A stretch of 64,000 bases of DNA from Phytophthora colocasiae (taxonomy: Eukaryota; Oomycota; Peronosporomycetes; Peronosporales; Peronosporaceae), in NCBI GenBank assembly GCA_018806915.1, contig JAGKQI010000088.1, positions 1,488,001-1,552,000 of the forward strand, given 5' to 3'. This document shows positions 8,956-22,679 of the stretch, in pieces. The notes beneath the pieces were generated by a model that was given only the letters and a program-made list of their open reading frames with translations, made no database searches and was not told the DNA's origin. Position numbers and translations under genes: made by a program. How positions within the stretch are numbered: the stretch's first letter is position 1; every line of letters starts with the position of its first letter.

Positions 8956-11900
8956 GCAAGCCGACGTAGAACACCGGGTGTGTTCGCATCCGCTTTGGCA
9001 AGTCAAGCGTGTATGCCAGGCCCTTCTTGGCCACGACCGTAAATGGTCCGATGAAACGCGGACGCAATTTCGTCTTAAAGACACTTGACACTGCATGTGT
9101 AGGTAGGTTCTTAGCGTTTAATAAAACCTGGTCACCGACCTTAAATTCCCATACATTGCTTCTACCTTTTGCATCAGCTTGTTCCTTCTGAACGTCTTGG
9201 CTTTCAGCCATCGCGTCACGCACACGGCGCAATACGCTCAATCTCACCGAGAGGAAGTCATCGACTTGTTTACGCACAGCAGAAGGGCTGATATCAGCAA
9301 GCTCGGAGTCGAGCGACGGCACAGCCTCTCCCCCACCAAGCCCAAGGCTACCGCGTGGCGGAGTGAGCGGAACGCGCGGGTGCGCCAGGCCGTTCACGTA
9401 GAACGGGGTGAAGCCTGTCGAGGCATGCACCGCATTGTTCATGGAGAACTCAACGAGAGGGAGCATAGCGCTCCAACGCTTCGGCGTTTCAGCGCATACG
9501 CTGCGGAGGATGTCCTCCAGAACGCGGTTCACGCGTTCGGTCTGACCGTCGGTCTGCGGATGGTCCGCCGTGGACATGTCCAGTCGAGTGCCCAGCACCT
9601 TGAAGACGGACGTCCAGAAGTGACCCGTGAAACGGGGATCTCGATCCGAGACAATGGTCTCTGGCAGCCCATGCTGGCGGAAGACCCGATCGATAAAGAT
9701 CTTCGCTGTACCAGCGCCATCGACGGTGTCCGGCACAGCCGCGAGATGAGCCATCTTGCTCAGACGGTCAACAAAGACCACCACGCCTGTGTTGCCTGCC
9801 GAGTCCTTCGGCAAGCCAAACACAAAGTCCATACTTATGGACTGCCAACACCCAGAGGGTACAGGTAAGCTCGCCAAAGGCGCAGCCGCATGCGGCGAGG
9901 GTTTAACCCGCTGACACGTCTCGCATGTGCGCACATATTTGCTGATCCACTTGTACATCTTCGGCCACCAGTACATGGAGCTCACCGAGCCGTACGTCTT
10001 CTCGCGACCGAGGTGGCCGCCTGTAGGTGTGTCATGGGCCTCATAGAGGATACGGTACTTCAGATCCTCATCGTGAGGAACCACCACTCGTGGTGGGTCA
10101 TCCTGACCCGTGCTGTAGTACAGCAGACCGCCTTCCAGGCTGTAGCGTTGGAGTCTCGCCTTTAGGCGTCGTGACAGGGTCACCTTTGAGTCTTTAAACT
10201 CATCGCTCCCCAGAGCTTGAAGCAGCGCGACACAGGAGTCATCCTGAGCGTACGCTGCTCGAACCATGTCCATCACGGACGATGTCACCGAGGTGACATG
10301 AGATAACTCATAGTCCGGGCGACGTGATAACGCGTCAGCGAGGACGTTCTGCCTGCCAGGCTTGTACTTCACCTCGAAGTTATACTCCGCAAAGAAGGAG
10401 AGCCATCGGGCCATCCTCTGCGAGAGGTGAGGCGACTGCGTCGCTGTGCGTAGTGACGCATGATCCGTGTAGATCACAAACGGCTTGGAGCCGAGCAGGT
10501 GAACCCTGAATTTGACGAGAGCGTACTTCATCGCAAGTAACTCCTTGTCATGAACTGGATGGTTCTTCTCAGCAGCCTTGAGCTGCCGAGACTCAAACGC
10601 AATGACGCGTTCGCGCCCTTCGGCGTCCGCTTGTAGCAAAGCACTGCCGATGGCAAAGTCTGAGGCGTCACAGACGACGATGAACGGACGAGCGGGGTCT
10701 GGCAACGCCAGTATCGGTGCCTGAAGCAGGCTATCCTTGATACAAGTGAACGCATTCTCGTGCTCGGCACGCCATACCCACTCGGCATCCTTCTTAAGGA
10801 GATCCGTCAGTGGCCGAGCCAACTCAGCGTAGTTCTCGCTATACTTGTGCAAGTAGTTGGCCAAGCCCAGCCACTTACGCAAGTCCTTCTGGTTCAAGGG
10901 AACCGGCCAATCCACAATGGCCTTGACCTTTGCTGGATCAGCACGAAGGCCATGCTTCCCAATGAAGCACCCTAGGAAGGGGATTTCTTTCGCGCCAAAG
11001 ACACACTTGTCTGCGTTGGCGTACAATTTGTTCGTGCGCATGCACTCGAGCACAGCTCTCACGTGTTCCACGTGCACCTCAACGTCAGTCTTGCCGTGTT
11101 CGGCCTGACTGTGGACGAACACGTCGTCGAAGTACGTCTGTGCGAATGCCCGCAGGGGCCTGAACAACTGCGTCACTAGACGATTGAACGTTGCAGGCGC
11201 ATTCGACAGCCCTTGGGGCATGACGAGCCACTCCCAGAGCATACCGCTCGGGGTGCTCACCGCTGTAAGCGGGATATCACTGGCTCGCATGAGCAGCTGA
11301 TAGTAGCCATCGACTAAGTCGAGCGCACTGTACATGGTGCAACCCACCATGTTGTTCTGAAGAACATCCTTCCTAGGAATCGGCGTCTGCGCCGGAATCG
11401 TGGCAGCGTTGAGCTTGTTAAAAGCGTGAACGATACGCCACTTGCCATTCGGCTTTCTGACACAGAACGTTGGCGCGGAGTGCGGAGACTTGCTCTCGCG
11501 CACGAGACCCGCCGCGTGCTTCGCACGGAAGAAGGCGTCAATGACGTCGCATTGCTCTTTAGGAAGAGGCCACTGCCGGGTCACGCAGTATTTAGTTCCG
11601 GGAACTAAGTCGATCTCATGACGAACGCCTCGGTCAGGAGGCAGGCCACTCGGTGGTTCCTTCGAGACAACGTCTCCATATTCCTTCAACAAGGAGTAGA
11701 AGGGATCCGAGGGATTCTTGAGGATCTGCGATCCACTCCTGGCGTTCAACGCCTTCTTGACTTCGGCCAAGACGGACTCGTCAACGAGGGACGACGAGTT
11801 TAACTCCTCCTCAGGTCGAACGATGACCACCTCGGCGAGTTCGCCAGCCTTCAAGGCATCGCCAAAGTCGGCGAAGGACATCTCCTCTAGCTCAAGGAGC

Positions 11901-12969
11901 TTGTCAACACTCGGCAAGTCGTCCAGCAGGACACTGCCTTCGGCACTGCCGCCCACTCCATCAACCAGAGTGTATAGCTGCCCACAGCCCTCCGGTGCGT
12001 CGGCACTTGACGTCACGGATGACTCAGACGCAGAGCGTCTCGCCCGAAGGGCCTTACGACGTCTTCGCCTAGCCGAAGAGCGTCTACTCGACGGAGTACG
12101 TGCCGTCGCACAAGTTTCGGCCACACCAGGCCCAGTGTCGGAGACACTCAGCGGAGTACGTGCCGCTGCACCATCAATGACCGTAGCTGGTCTAATGTCC
12201 GAGACATTCAGCGATCGACTTGGTCCACGACCAGCATCGCTCGGCGGAGTACGTGCCGCTCCACAGGGATTACGTGGGTTCTGCCCACACGTTGACTCAC
12301 TGTCAACCAGCGCTACGCGCTCAACAGGACTGCGGTCCTCGCTATCGGTGCTGTCCACTAACTCGGACACACCGACTTCCAGCATCATAGCCGACTCGGC
12401 TCGATGCTCGCGCCAGTAGCGCTTCCGCTTCTGCTTCCTAGCAGAGGTGGGTTCATGACTCGCCAAAGCTCCACTAGGAGAGAAGTGCGTAGCACCTAAG
12501 GTCTTCGACCTCCAATCAATCCATGGCTCGTGGCGCTCCAGCCACGCCATACCAAGGATGAGGTCGTACCTCGAATCCAGGTCCAAGACCAAGCAGCGTT
12601 CTACGCCGTCGAAGTCCAAGAACTTCAGCCGTAGGTCCATGGGGACCTTGGCTGCCGTGACACGGACGCCCGTCGCTAGACGGACAGTGACGGTGTCACC
12701 TCTTCGCGCTCGAAGCGCCTCAGCATATTGCTGACTACCCTCAACGGTGGAGCGTCTGACGTAGTTGCCAGACGCTCCCGAATCGATCAACACGATCCAC
12801 GGCTTCTCGAAGCCCTTCACGTCCACATGGACGACAAACAAGCCCTGCTTGCTCACACGTTCCGTGTTCAAGAGCACGGAGCCCTTCGGGGCTGAGCCCC
12901 AGTGCCTCTCACGCACTGCAGAACTCAGTTCTTCCCCAGTAGACCGCCCCGCGTCTACTGGGAGCCGTC
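8334..12969 (-). CDS. pol: E1 pol: protease, RT, RNase H, integrase, chromodomain (one frameshift near the end)
   Basis: The open frame runs 12969 to 8492 in the -1 frame relative to gag, about 1,470 residues. Domains in order: aspartic protease (LIDSGASGNYV, about residue 45); a long Ser/Arg linker with short repeats (CAARTP units); RT (LPQGLSNAPATFNRL, catalytic YFDD); RNase H (VVCDASDFAIGSALL, TDHASL); integrase with H2C2 finger (GGHLGREKT...CETCQRVK), catalytic DFVFGLP, DRDPRF and QTDGQTERVNR; a GPF region (RFIGPFTVV) and the start of a chromodomain (HYHVERLMAR). A 2-bp insertion near 8524-8532 breaks the chromodomain; in the shifted frame QYLVKWRGYP continues to a TAG at 8334-8336. Apart from this the polyprotein looks intact. 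Expression is probably by -1 frameshifting at 12970-12976. Confidence 0.95.
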
Positions 12970-12976
12970 GTTTCCC
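12935..12976 (-). other. E1 predicted -1 frameshift signal: GGGAAAC, 7-nt spacer, 10-bp stem-loop
   Basis: In the gag frame the heptamer reads G GGA AAC (minus 12976-12970), a canonical X XXY YYZ site. After 7 nt a perfect 10-bp stem follows: CCCAGTAGAC (12962-12953) pairs with GTCTACTGGG (12944-12935) around an 8-nt G-rich loop. The gag stop TAG (12957-12955) is inside the 5' arm. Pol is open in the -1 frame across the site. The same signal is at 44748-44789 in E2. Confidence 0.85.
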
Positions 12977-13926
12977 TGGGCAGAGCCCAAAGCGGGACCC
13001 GCGGCAGGGTTGCGGCCATTCTGGCCGGCGCGCTCTTTGCGCAGGGGGCAGTTGGGCCTCAGATGTGTGGGGCTACAACACGTGTAGCACCGGCGGGTGC
13101 TCATACGCTGCACCGCAGCTCGTAGCTCGGCTACCTCATCTTCAGCATAGCTGAGGTCCATGGGCTCGGGTCCCCCGGACCCTGTGCTGTTAGCACCGAC
13201 CCTCGACAACTTAAAGTTGTGTTCGGCATTCAGTGCCACGCTGACAGCGTCCTCGAAGGTGCGAGGATTCTGACGGAATGTCTCCGTCCTGGCCACGCCA
13301 GCTCGCAAACCTTCCATGAAGATGGTCACGGTGACCACCTCAGGTAGAGGGTCGGCAGCCATACCGGCAATGAGTGTGCGCAGCTCTTGGACATAGTCCA
13401 CCAGGTCCTTCTTGCCCTGTCGGCAAGCAAGGAAGCGTGAACGCACGCGATACGCCTGGTTAGGCAGAGCAAACACTTGCGTAAGCTTGACCTTATGCTC
13501 ACCCCAAGTGGGGAAGGCCATTTCTACCGACGTCCCAGACGTCAAGGCCCATTCTCGTGCTCGTCCTTCGAGCTTAGAGATGGCGAACGCCACGCGTTGG
13601 CCTTCCAACTGGAGCATGGCGCCCCCCATGGCCATTTCGACCTCTCGGGTCCACAACAGGAGATTCTCCCCTTCGTGCCCATGAAAGGTCTTCACGCTGA
13701 GCGTGACGGGCTTAGCTCTCGGAGCGGGGTTAACCCCTTTTACATTCCGCTGAATGTGCTCGACGAGAGCGTTTTCGTACTAGGCAAATGCCTCCAGGCG
13801 CGCGTTGACGGCTTCCGGCCCTTGAGACGCAAGGTGCGCCATACCTTCAGGGCCCAGCAAGGACGTAAGCTTGTTAAGCGTGTCCCGCTGACTCGGAGTC
13901 AAGTGAGCGTATGCTTCTGGCTCCAT
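12955..13926 (-). pseudogene. gag: E1 gag (single nonsense codon)
   Basis: Start is ATG 13926 (MEPEAYAHLTPSQRD), shared with E2 and E3. The frame has a TAG at 13780-13782 where E2 and E3 have TCG; from there it is open to 12955. The capsid-like part includes MKTFHGHEGENLLLW and GRAREWAL; the C-terminus holds a CCHC-like zinc knuckle (CYTCCSPTHLRPNCP, where E2 has CYTCGSPSHLRPNCP). The gag stop lies within the frameshift stem-loop. Confidence 0.9.
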
Positions 13927-13983
13927 TCTCACAGAGAAACAGTCTTCAACTCAGGAGTTGGATTGACTACAAGTGCTACCAGA

Positions 13984-14395
13984 TGCAGCGGGGCTGCGTA
14001 GGTGTGCACGGCACAGAGGAAGTTTAGTTGACTCGTAGAGTCCTGCTTGCAAGGCACCAGCCTTCGGTTCTATACAAGAACCAAGTTGTCCACTAAATAC
14101 GGGACTCACACAATTAGTGTCTCTATAACAAAGGAACTAACACTAATTATGTAAAATGCAAACTGATTTTTATTTATTTTATTGCCCTAATCCTGAATGT
14201 AACGGATTTAGTATCTAACATACTAAATCCTAATCAAATGCAATGTGTGGCTCTGAGCTAACTGCCAGCAACTGGCTACATATGTGACGTATGAGAAACA
14301 CTATGTGTCGTACACGGATCTGTGACTTGTGACCTGGATGGTGTATACCACACCTATTGTAGCCAAGGCGCGCAGCGCCGTGTAACCCCGTTACA
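13984..14395 (-). repeat. 5' LTR of E1
   Basis: This is the direct copy of 6605-7016. It is followed, in element direction, by a two-base gap and a TGGTAGCA primer-site candidate (minus, about 13981-13974), then a ~57-base leader to the gag ATG. E2 and E3 have the same TGGTAGCA but differ a few bases further on, so only the first eight bases look conserved. Confidence 0.93.
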
Positions 14396-15223
14396 GAGCT
14401 CGACGAACAGATCGACGATGCACAAGCGCTCGCAGGTCAAGTGTGGAGTGAGGACGTGAAGAAAGCAAAATTCAAAATGTATCTCAAGGGCATGGCGCGC
14501 CGCTGGTATCGTGACTGGCGCGCCGCCAACCCCGCAGCCTCCTACTCCGATGGCGCAAATGCGCTGATGTACGAGTTCAGACCGGTTCTTCTCGGCGTGG
14601 ACATTACCGAGCGCATCAAGAAGGAAAGGAAGCGTTGGAATGAGACTTACAGAGAGTTCGCCGACCGGCTGCTCCAAATGGCGGATGCACTAGAAGGTGG
14701 AAAGGCAGTTCCCGCGAACGCACGCCATGCCCTAGTCGCCTTCGTGAGAAACGCATACCCCAAGTTCACGGACTTTCTGGAGACGAAGGTCAGTCTCGAA
14801 GACGACAAGCCCGAAGACCAACTGAAGACGGCGGTGGCAGCGTTGGCACGCAAAGCAGAAACCGACGGACGCCTTCCGGACCGAAGAAAGACGAAAGTCA
14901 CGCAGCCAGCCGCTATGACGCCAAAGAACAAGACCACAAAGCCCGCGAGCAATAAGTCTCAGCAAACGGCAATGAAGAACGCCAAAAACCCGAAGAAACG
15001 TCCTGCGGAAGCCCTAGCCCAAGCCGCGGTTGTGGAGCGGAAAAAGAAGCCGAAGGCAACCAATGTAAACTCCAAGAGCTCGTTCGAGTGCTACGAGTGC
15101 GGCGCTACGGGCCACACCGCTGATTTCTGCCGCACGTACTTGCAGGGCAACAAGAACGGTGAGTTTGGAAAAGGCATGGCACTTAACGCAGAAGCCGAGG
15201 AAGAGAGTGAGAACGATGAATGA
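14396..15223 (+). pseudogene. Copia F gag, C-terminal part
   Basis: The reading frame continues from 6604 (ELDEQIDDAQALAGQVW) across the E1 insertion. The middle is a Gag-like helical domain (MYLKGMARRWYRDWRAANP, YREFADRLLQMADAL), followed by a Lys-rich stretch and a CCHC zinc knuckle (CYECGATGHTADFC) near 15090-15135. The frame ends in a TGA at 15221-15223. Protease follows in the same frame, so this stop separates gag from pol; in most Copia elements gag-pol is a single frame, so the TGA is either a mutation or a readthrough codon. Confidence 0.88.
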
Positions 15224-18567
<3,344 letters not shown>

Positions 18568-21500
18568 TTGGCCCTGGTGGGCAGTAAAACAGCAGATCCT
18601 GTTCATCTACCTCATACTCAGAGGCGATCTTGGCGTAGGATCCAGATTCGGCTCGAGTCAGATCAGCGATCTGCCCAACCAGGTATTTCTTTAGTCCAGC
18701 GATCCAGACCTCCTCGTCCTGGGCTCGCCTGATCCGATCAACCCGCATCTCCCGGATCAGTTCCTCTCGCAGGACAGCGGCACCAGGTCGCGCTCGGGCT
18801 GCACGCGTGGTTACTGCCGACACTTGCACCGTTCGATCTTCAACTCGAGGGATCAACACCTCATCAAGCCGATTTAGGGTGATCAGATCGCACCGATCTG
18901 CCTCATCGTGGACCTCGATCCCGCTTCCTCGCTGCAGCGCGGCACTCGCCAAGCTATCTGCGCTCCCATTCCAGTCTCTCTTCACATGGACCAGCTCATG
19001 ATCTCCCCACTTTCGCAAGTGATCCAGCACCTTCTGTCTCAGTAACGTCAATCCTGGCGCCTTACAGTCGATCTCGCCCCGGACTTGTCGGATCACTAGG
19101 TTCGAATCGCCGCAAACTACCAGATGGCGGCGTTCTAACTGTGCGATCATGCTGAGACCCAGCAAGAGTCCACGGTATTTCGCTTCATTGACAGTAAGGC
19201 TCTCCGCATAGTCTGATCTAGCCTTGATCACTTTCCACTCCGGCAAACTCCACACGATCGCGCTGAAAGCGCCTCCTCCTCGTTTCACGCGTGCCGATCC
19301 GTCGAAACTTATAACCCACAGCTCCTCATCTGGGTCTATGGTGGGGATCGACATCTGGATCCGACGTTTTGGCTCCTTCCGTGGCGCGATCGCGATCAGG
19401 GCTTCATCGATCTCCGATCTAGGCGTTATATGTATTAGCTGCGATCGCCCGAGTGTCCATGGGGACAGAAGAGCAGACCATTGTCCCAGACGTCCTTGGA
19501 GCCGGCAGACCTGAACAGCCAGGCAAGCGTGGAGTGTCGGGTTAGGACCTTGATCCGACGTCCCACCAACAGGGTGTAGTGTAGATCCAAGATCCGAAGT
19601 AGAGCCAACACCTCCTTTTCGGCAACATTATAGTTCAGCTCGTTCGTCTTCAAGGTTCGGCTGGCAAATGCGACTGGGTGGTAGATCTGGTCGTGTTCCT
19701 GCATTAGTGCGGCGGAGATCGCCCAGTCACTAGCATACACGATCACCACGGGCAACTTCGTCATGTCGAAGTGACGGAGGATCGGGGTCGACGCGATCTT
19801 GGCTTTCAAAGCTGTAAACGCCCTGTATGCCCTACCCCACCTCTCGTCGCCAGTCTTTAGGCCTAGGTTGGCTTCGATCTCGCTTGAACAGGGGGCAGAC
19901 ATCGCCCCCAAGTCAGGATCCGGTGTACTATCGCTTCTCTGAGTTGAGATATCTAGTGATCCATCCCGATTCGACTTAATCGCAACGGGATCTCGAGTGG
20001 TCGGGTCCATTCCATCCATAGATCCGATCGTTTTTTCAGTTCTGCGAACTCCACTTCACGTAGTTCATACAGAACCGATGCATAGATCTCGTAGTCCTCG
20101 ATGAACCGACTATAGTAGTTCAACCTTCCTAGGAACGATTGCATGGATCGGAGTGATCCAAGGAATGGTAGATCCGTCAGAGATTTCAAGTCCTTCGGGT
20201 TCGCTTCTAGTCCATCGATCGACACCTTGTGCCCGAGATATTCCACCTTATTCATGCCCCAGAAGCTCTTTGCCACACTGATCGAGAGATTCCACTTATC
20301 GCAGGCCTCCAGTAGGTCTTCCACCCGATCGCACATTTGATCCCATGATCCAGCCGTGATCAAGATATCATCGATGTACGATCTTCGTCCTAGAACCGAC
20401 GGGCGACCAGGATCCTCCGGGATCCCTGATTCAAACACATCTGCGGAGTCTTCCGTATTCCCTGACTGGGATATCTTCAGAAAACCGTATAAGGCGTTGT
20501 TCACGAGACGTTGGTAGATCTGAGGAGCATTCTTCAGTCCGAAGGGCATGCGGTTCCACTCGAAGAGGCCGAACGGGGTGATGAAAGCTGAGATCGCGCG
20601 AGCTCGGTCGGTCATCGATACAACCCATAATCCACTGGCCATATCCAACGAACAATATCACAGGACCTTGTCAAGATCTTCTAGCAGGTCATTGATCAGA
20701 GGCATCGGGTAGATCATCAGCCTTGTGAGACCGTTCACCAGCCGATAATCGATACATAGTCGGATGTCTACACCGTTCTTCTTGATGATCACCACGATCG
20801 GAGATGCCCATGGCGATGTCGATGGCCGAATGATCTTGGCAGCTAGGAGTCCTTTGATGAGATCCGATACTTTCTCGCGGAATTGTGGCGCCACCTATCG
20901 GACTCGTTGTGCAATCGTCTTTGCATCACCCACGTCGATATCGCATATAACACCCTTGGCCGCTGGAGGAAGTGCGTTTCCCTTCCCGATCAGGAGATGT
21001 CGCTTCTTCCAAATAATCTGTCGAAGTTTCTCGATCTCCTCCGGGGTAGCCGATCCCAGATTCCCTACTTGCAGATCTTCGATTCTGACTTCTTCAGTGG
21101 TGGAGATCTGGATCTCTGGTACTACTGCGAGATTATCGGCTAGATCTTCGGCCGGAAAATCGCCACTTTCGTGTAAGTGGGTCTGATCGGCGTTCTCGAT
21201 CCCTTCAAGAGATGTCGGATCCGGTTCATCCGTTGATTGATCACGCAGCCTATCGTCCTTGGCTGTCAAGATCGGGGTGTCTTTAACCATGGGGACGGCA
21301 TCGGCGTCGGATTCATGTTTGATCTCGATTTGAAAATCTGGTTTTTCTGTTTTTACCTCGATCTCTTCTTCGCATGTCCGATCTGTCCGATCTGGGGCCT
21401 GATCTGGCAAGCTCTCATTCGTCTCAGTCTCACCGCCCCCAGCTTCGCCACTCGGGGTCTTGTCGGAACTGATCGTAATCGGTGGGGTATCCATGGGATC

Positions 21501-22672
21501 CGGTTGGGGATCGATGAATGCGACCTTGACTTCGGCCGCATCGGTTGGTGATCGAGGTTCCAATGTCGATATTGGCGCAGGATCAGGATCGGTCTTGGTC
21601 GTCCCACCTCGGCGGAGTATGGATCGCGGCGTAACGTAGGTCGGCCGTTCGACCGACGGTAAGGGGATCTCCACGGATTCCGGAGGTTCTGGTCTCGCGT
21701 CCACAGTCGCTTCTAGAGCTAGATTCTGCCACTCCATGTAGCGCCGGGATCCGACCGACACAAACCCGGGGAATCGAGGCACTTTTTCCTGATCGAGTAC
21801 CATTCCGACATGTAGTCTGTGATCCAATCGTAAAATCTTCTCGCTCAAATTCGTGATCACTAAGTACCGAGTTCAGCCGGGTCCATCTACCACAGTAGGT
21901 ACCCATCGATCGCCTCTGGTCACCCACGATTTCTCCGTCGCCGATAATTTCACTCTCGATGCGGTCTCTTCAGATCCCCCAACTGGGATGTGTAGATCTT
22001 CCTCCAATTTCACTGATCTTACCTTCTCCCCGTATAATCTCTTGCGACCACTAAGTGTGATCCCCACTTCATTAGGTAAGCACATCGACCCCTTCGCTAG
22101 ATCCATCCGGACCCCAGCCGGAATCATGAAATCCATACCTAAGATGGCGTCTTGTCCGGACAGGTCCCCAATCCAAATATCGAAAAAGTATACCAAGTAT
22201 CCCGCAAGCGTGATCTTGATCCTCGTTCTTCCCTCGGTGGTGTACACATTATCACCGATCCCAACACATTCCTGTCTCTGACTGGTGTCAAAGTGGCACC
22301 CAACCTTACGAGCAAAGGCGGTATCCAAGATGGATACCTCGGCGCCAGTGTCCAGGAGCAAGATCGCTCTATCATGATTGATCTTGCCTGAGATCTTGGC
22401 TTGGCGGAACCATGTTCCTGGTGCGTGGTATTTCCAGTACCCCCTGGATTCTCCTTCCTTGAGGTCCAAAGCCACTTCTGCACCAGATCGAGAGAACTCA
22501 TCGATCCGGAGAAGACTCGCGATCTTAGCAGTATACGAATGCAACTTACATGTATTACCGCGCAGATCCGAATTCTCCCTATCTTGATCTCTCGATTTCT
22601 TGTTCACATATGCATAGATGCAGTACTCAGAACGCTCGGCTCGTACCGGTTTCCAAACCGGCGAGCGTCCTA
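18568..22672 (-). pseudogene. Element A pol, 5' part: protease, RT, RNase H, second RNase H
   Basis: Pol opens in the -1 frame at the gag end (LGRSPVWKP). The aspartic protease motif LLDTGAEVSILD is near 22340. A long acidic, low-complexity linker follows (21800-20950), then RT (SPWASPIVVIIKKNG, MPFGLKNAPQIYQ, catalytic YIDD near 20375), RNase H (ASDWAISAALMQEHD, NVAEKEVLALLRI) and a second RNase H with residues D-E-D-D in FDGSA, VNEAKYRGLL, CGDSNL and GSADSLA (19310-18900). In-frame stops are TGA 21873-21875, TAG 20895-20897 and TGA 20658-20660; frameshifts lie near 19960-20010 and 19360-19440. Copia F begins at 18568. The second RNase H with a chromodomain fits the oomycete Chronos type. 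Confidence 0.9.
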
Positions 22673-22679
22673 GTTTAAC
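22632..22679 (-). other. Element A predicted -1 frameshift signal: GTTAAAC-TAG plus bulged stem-loop
   Basis: Minus-strand G TTA AAC (22679-22673) in the gag frame is followed at once by the gag stop TAG. A two-part stem follows: outer ACGCTCG (22668-22662) with CGAGCGT (22638-22632), inner CCGGTTT with AAACCGG, and a 7-nt bulge on the 3' side only. Pol is open in the -1 frame (GTT AAA CTA GGA). Copy C (49592-49598) has the same sequence, and B1 has the same heptamer and topology with different stem bases. Confidence 0.85.

Larger units (their letters stand above)
6605..14395 (-). mobile_element. Element E1: chromodomain Ty3/Gypsy retrotransposon
   Basis: This 7.8-kb element reads on the minus strand, with 412-bp LTRs at 6605-7016 and 13984-14395 and a 5-bp target duplication GAGCT at 6600-6604 and 14396-14400. 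It contains gag, pol in the -1 frame, a C-terminal chromodomain and an opposite-strand ORF overlapping the end of pol. The two LTRs differ by about four or five substitutions. Lesions are few: a TAG in gag, a 2-bp insertion in the chromodomain and a 2-bp change in the antisense leader. Confidence 0.96.

Noticed and set aside
9179..9868. 229-codon plus-strand frame
   Set aside because: It is the exact antisense of the E1 integrase region, has no own motif, and pol on the other strand is strongly supported.
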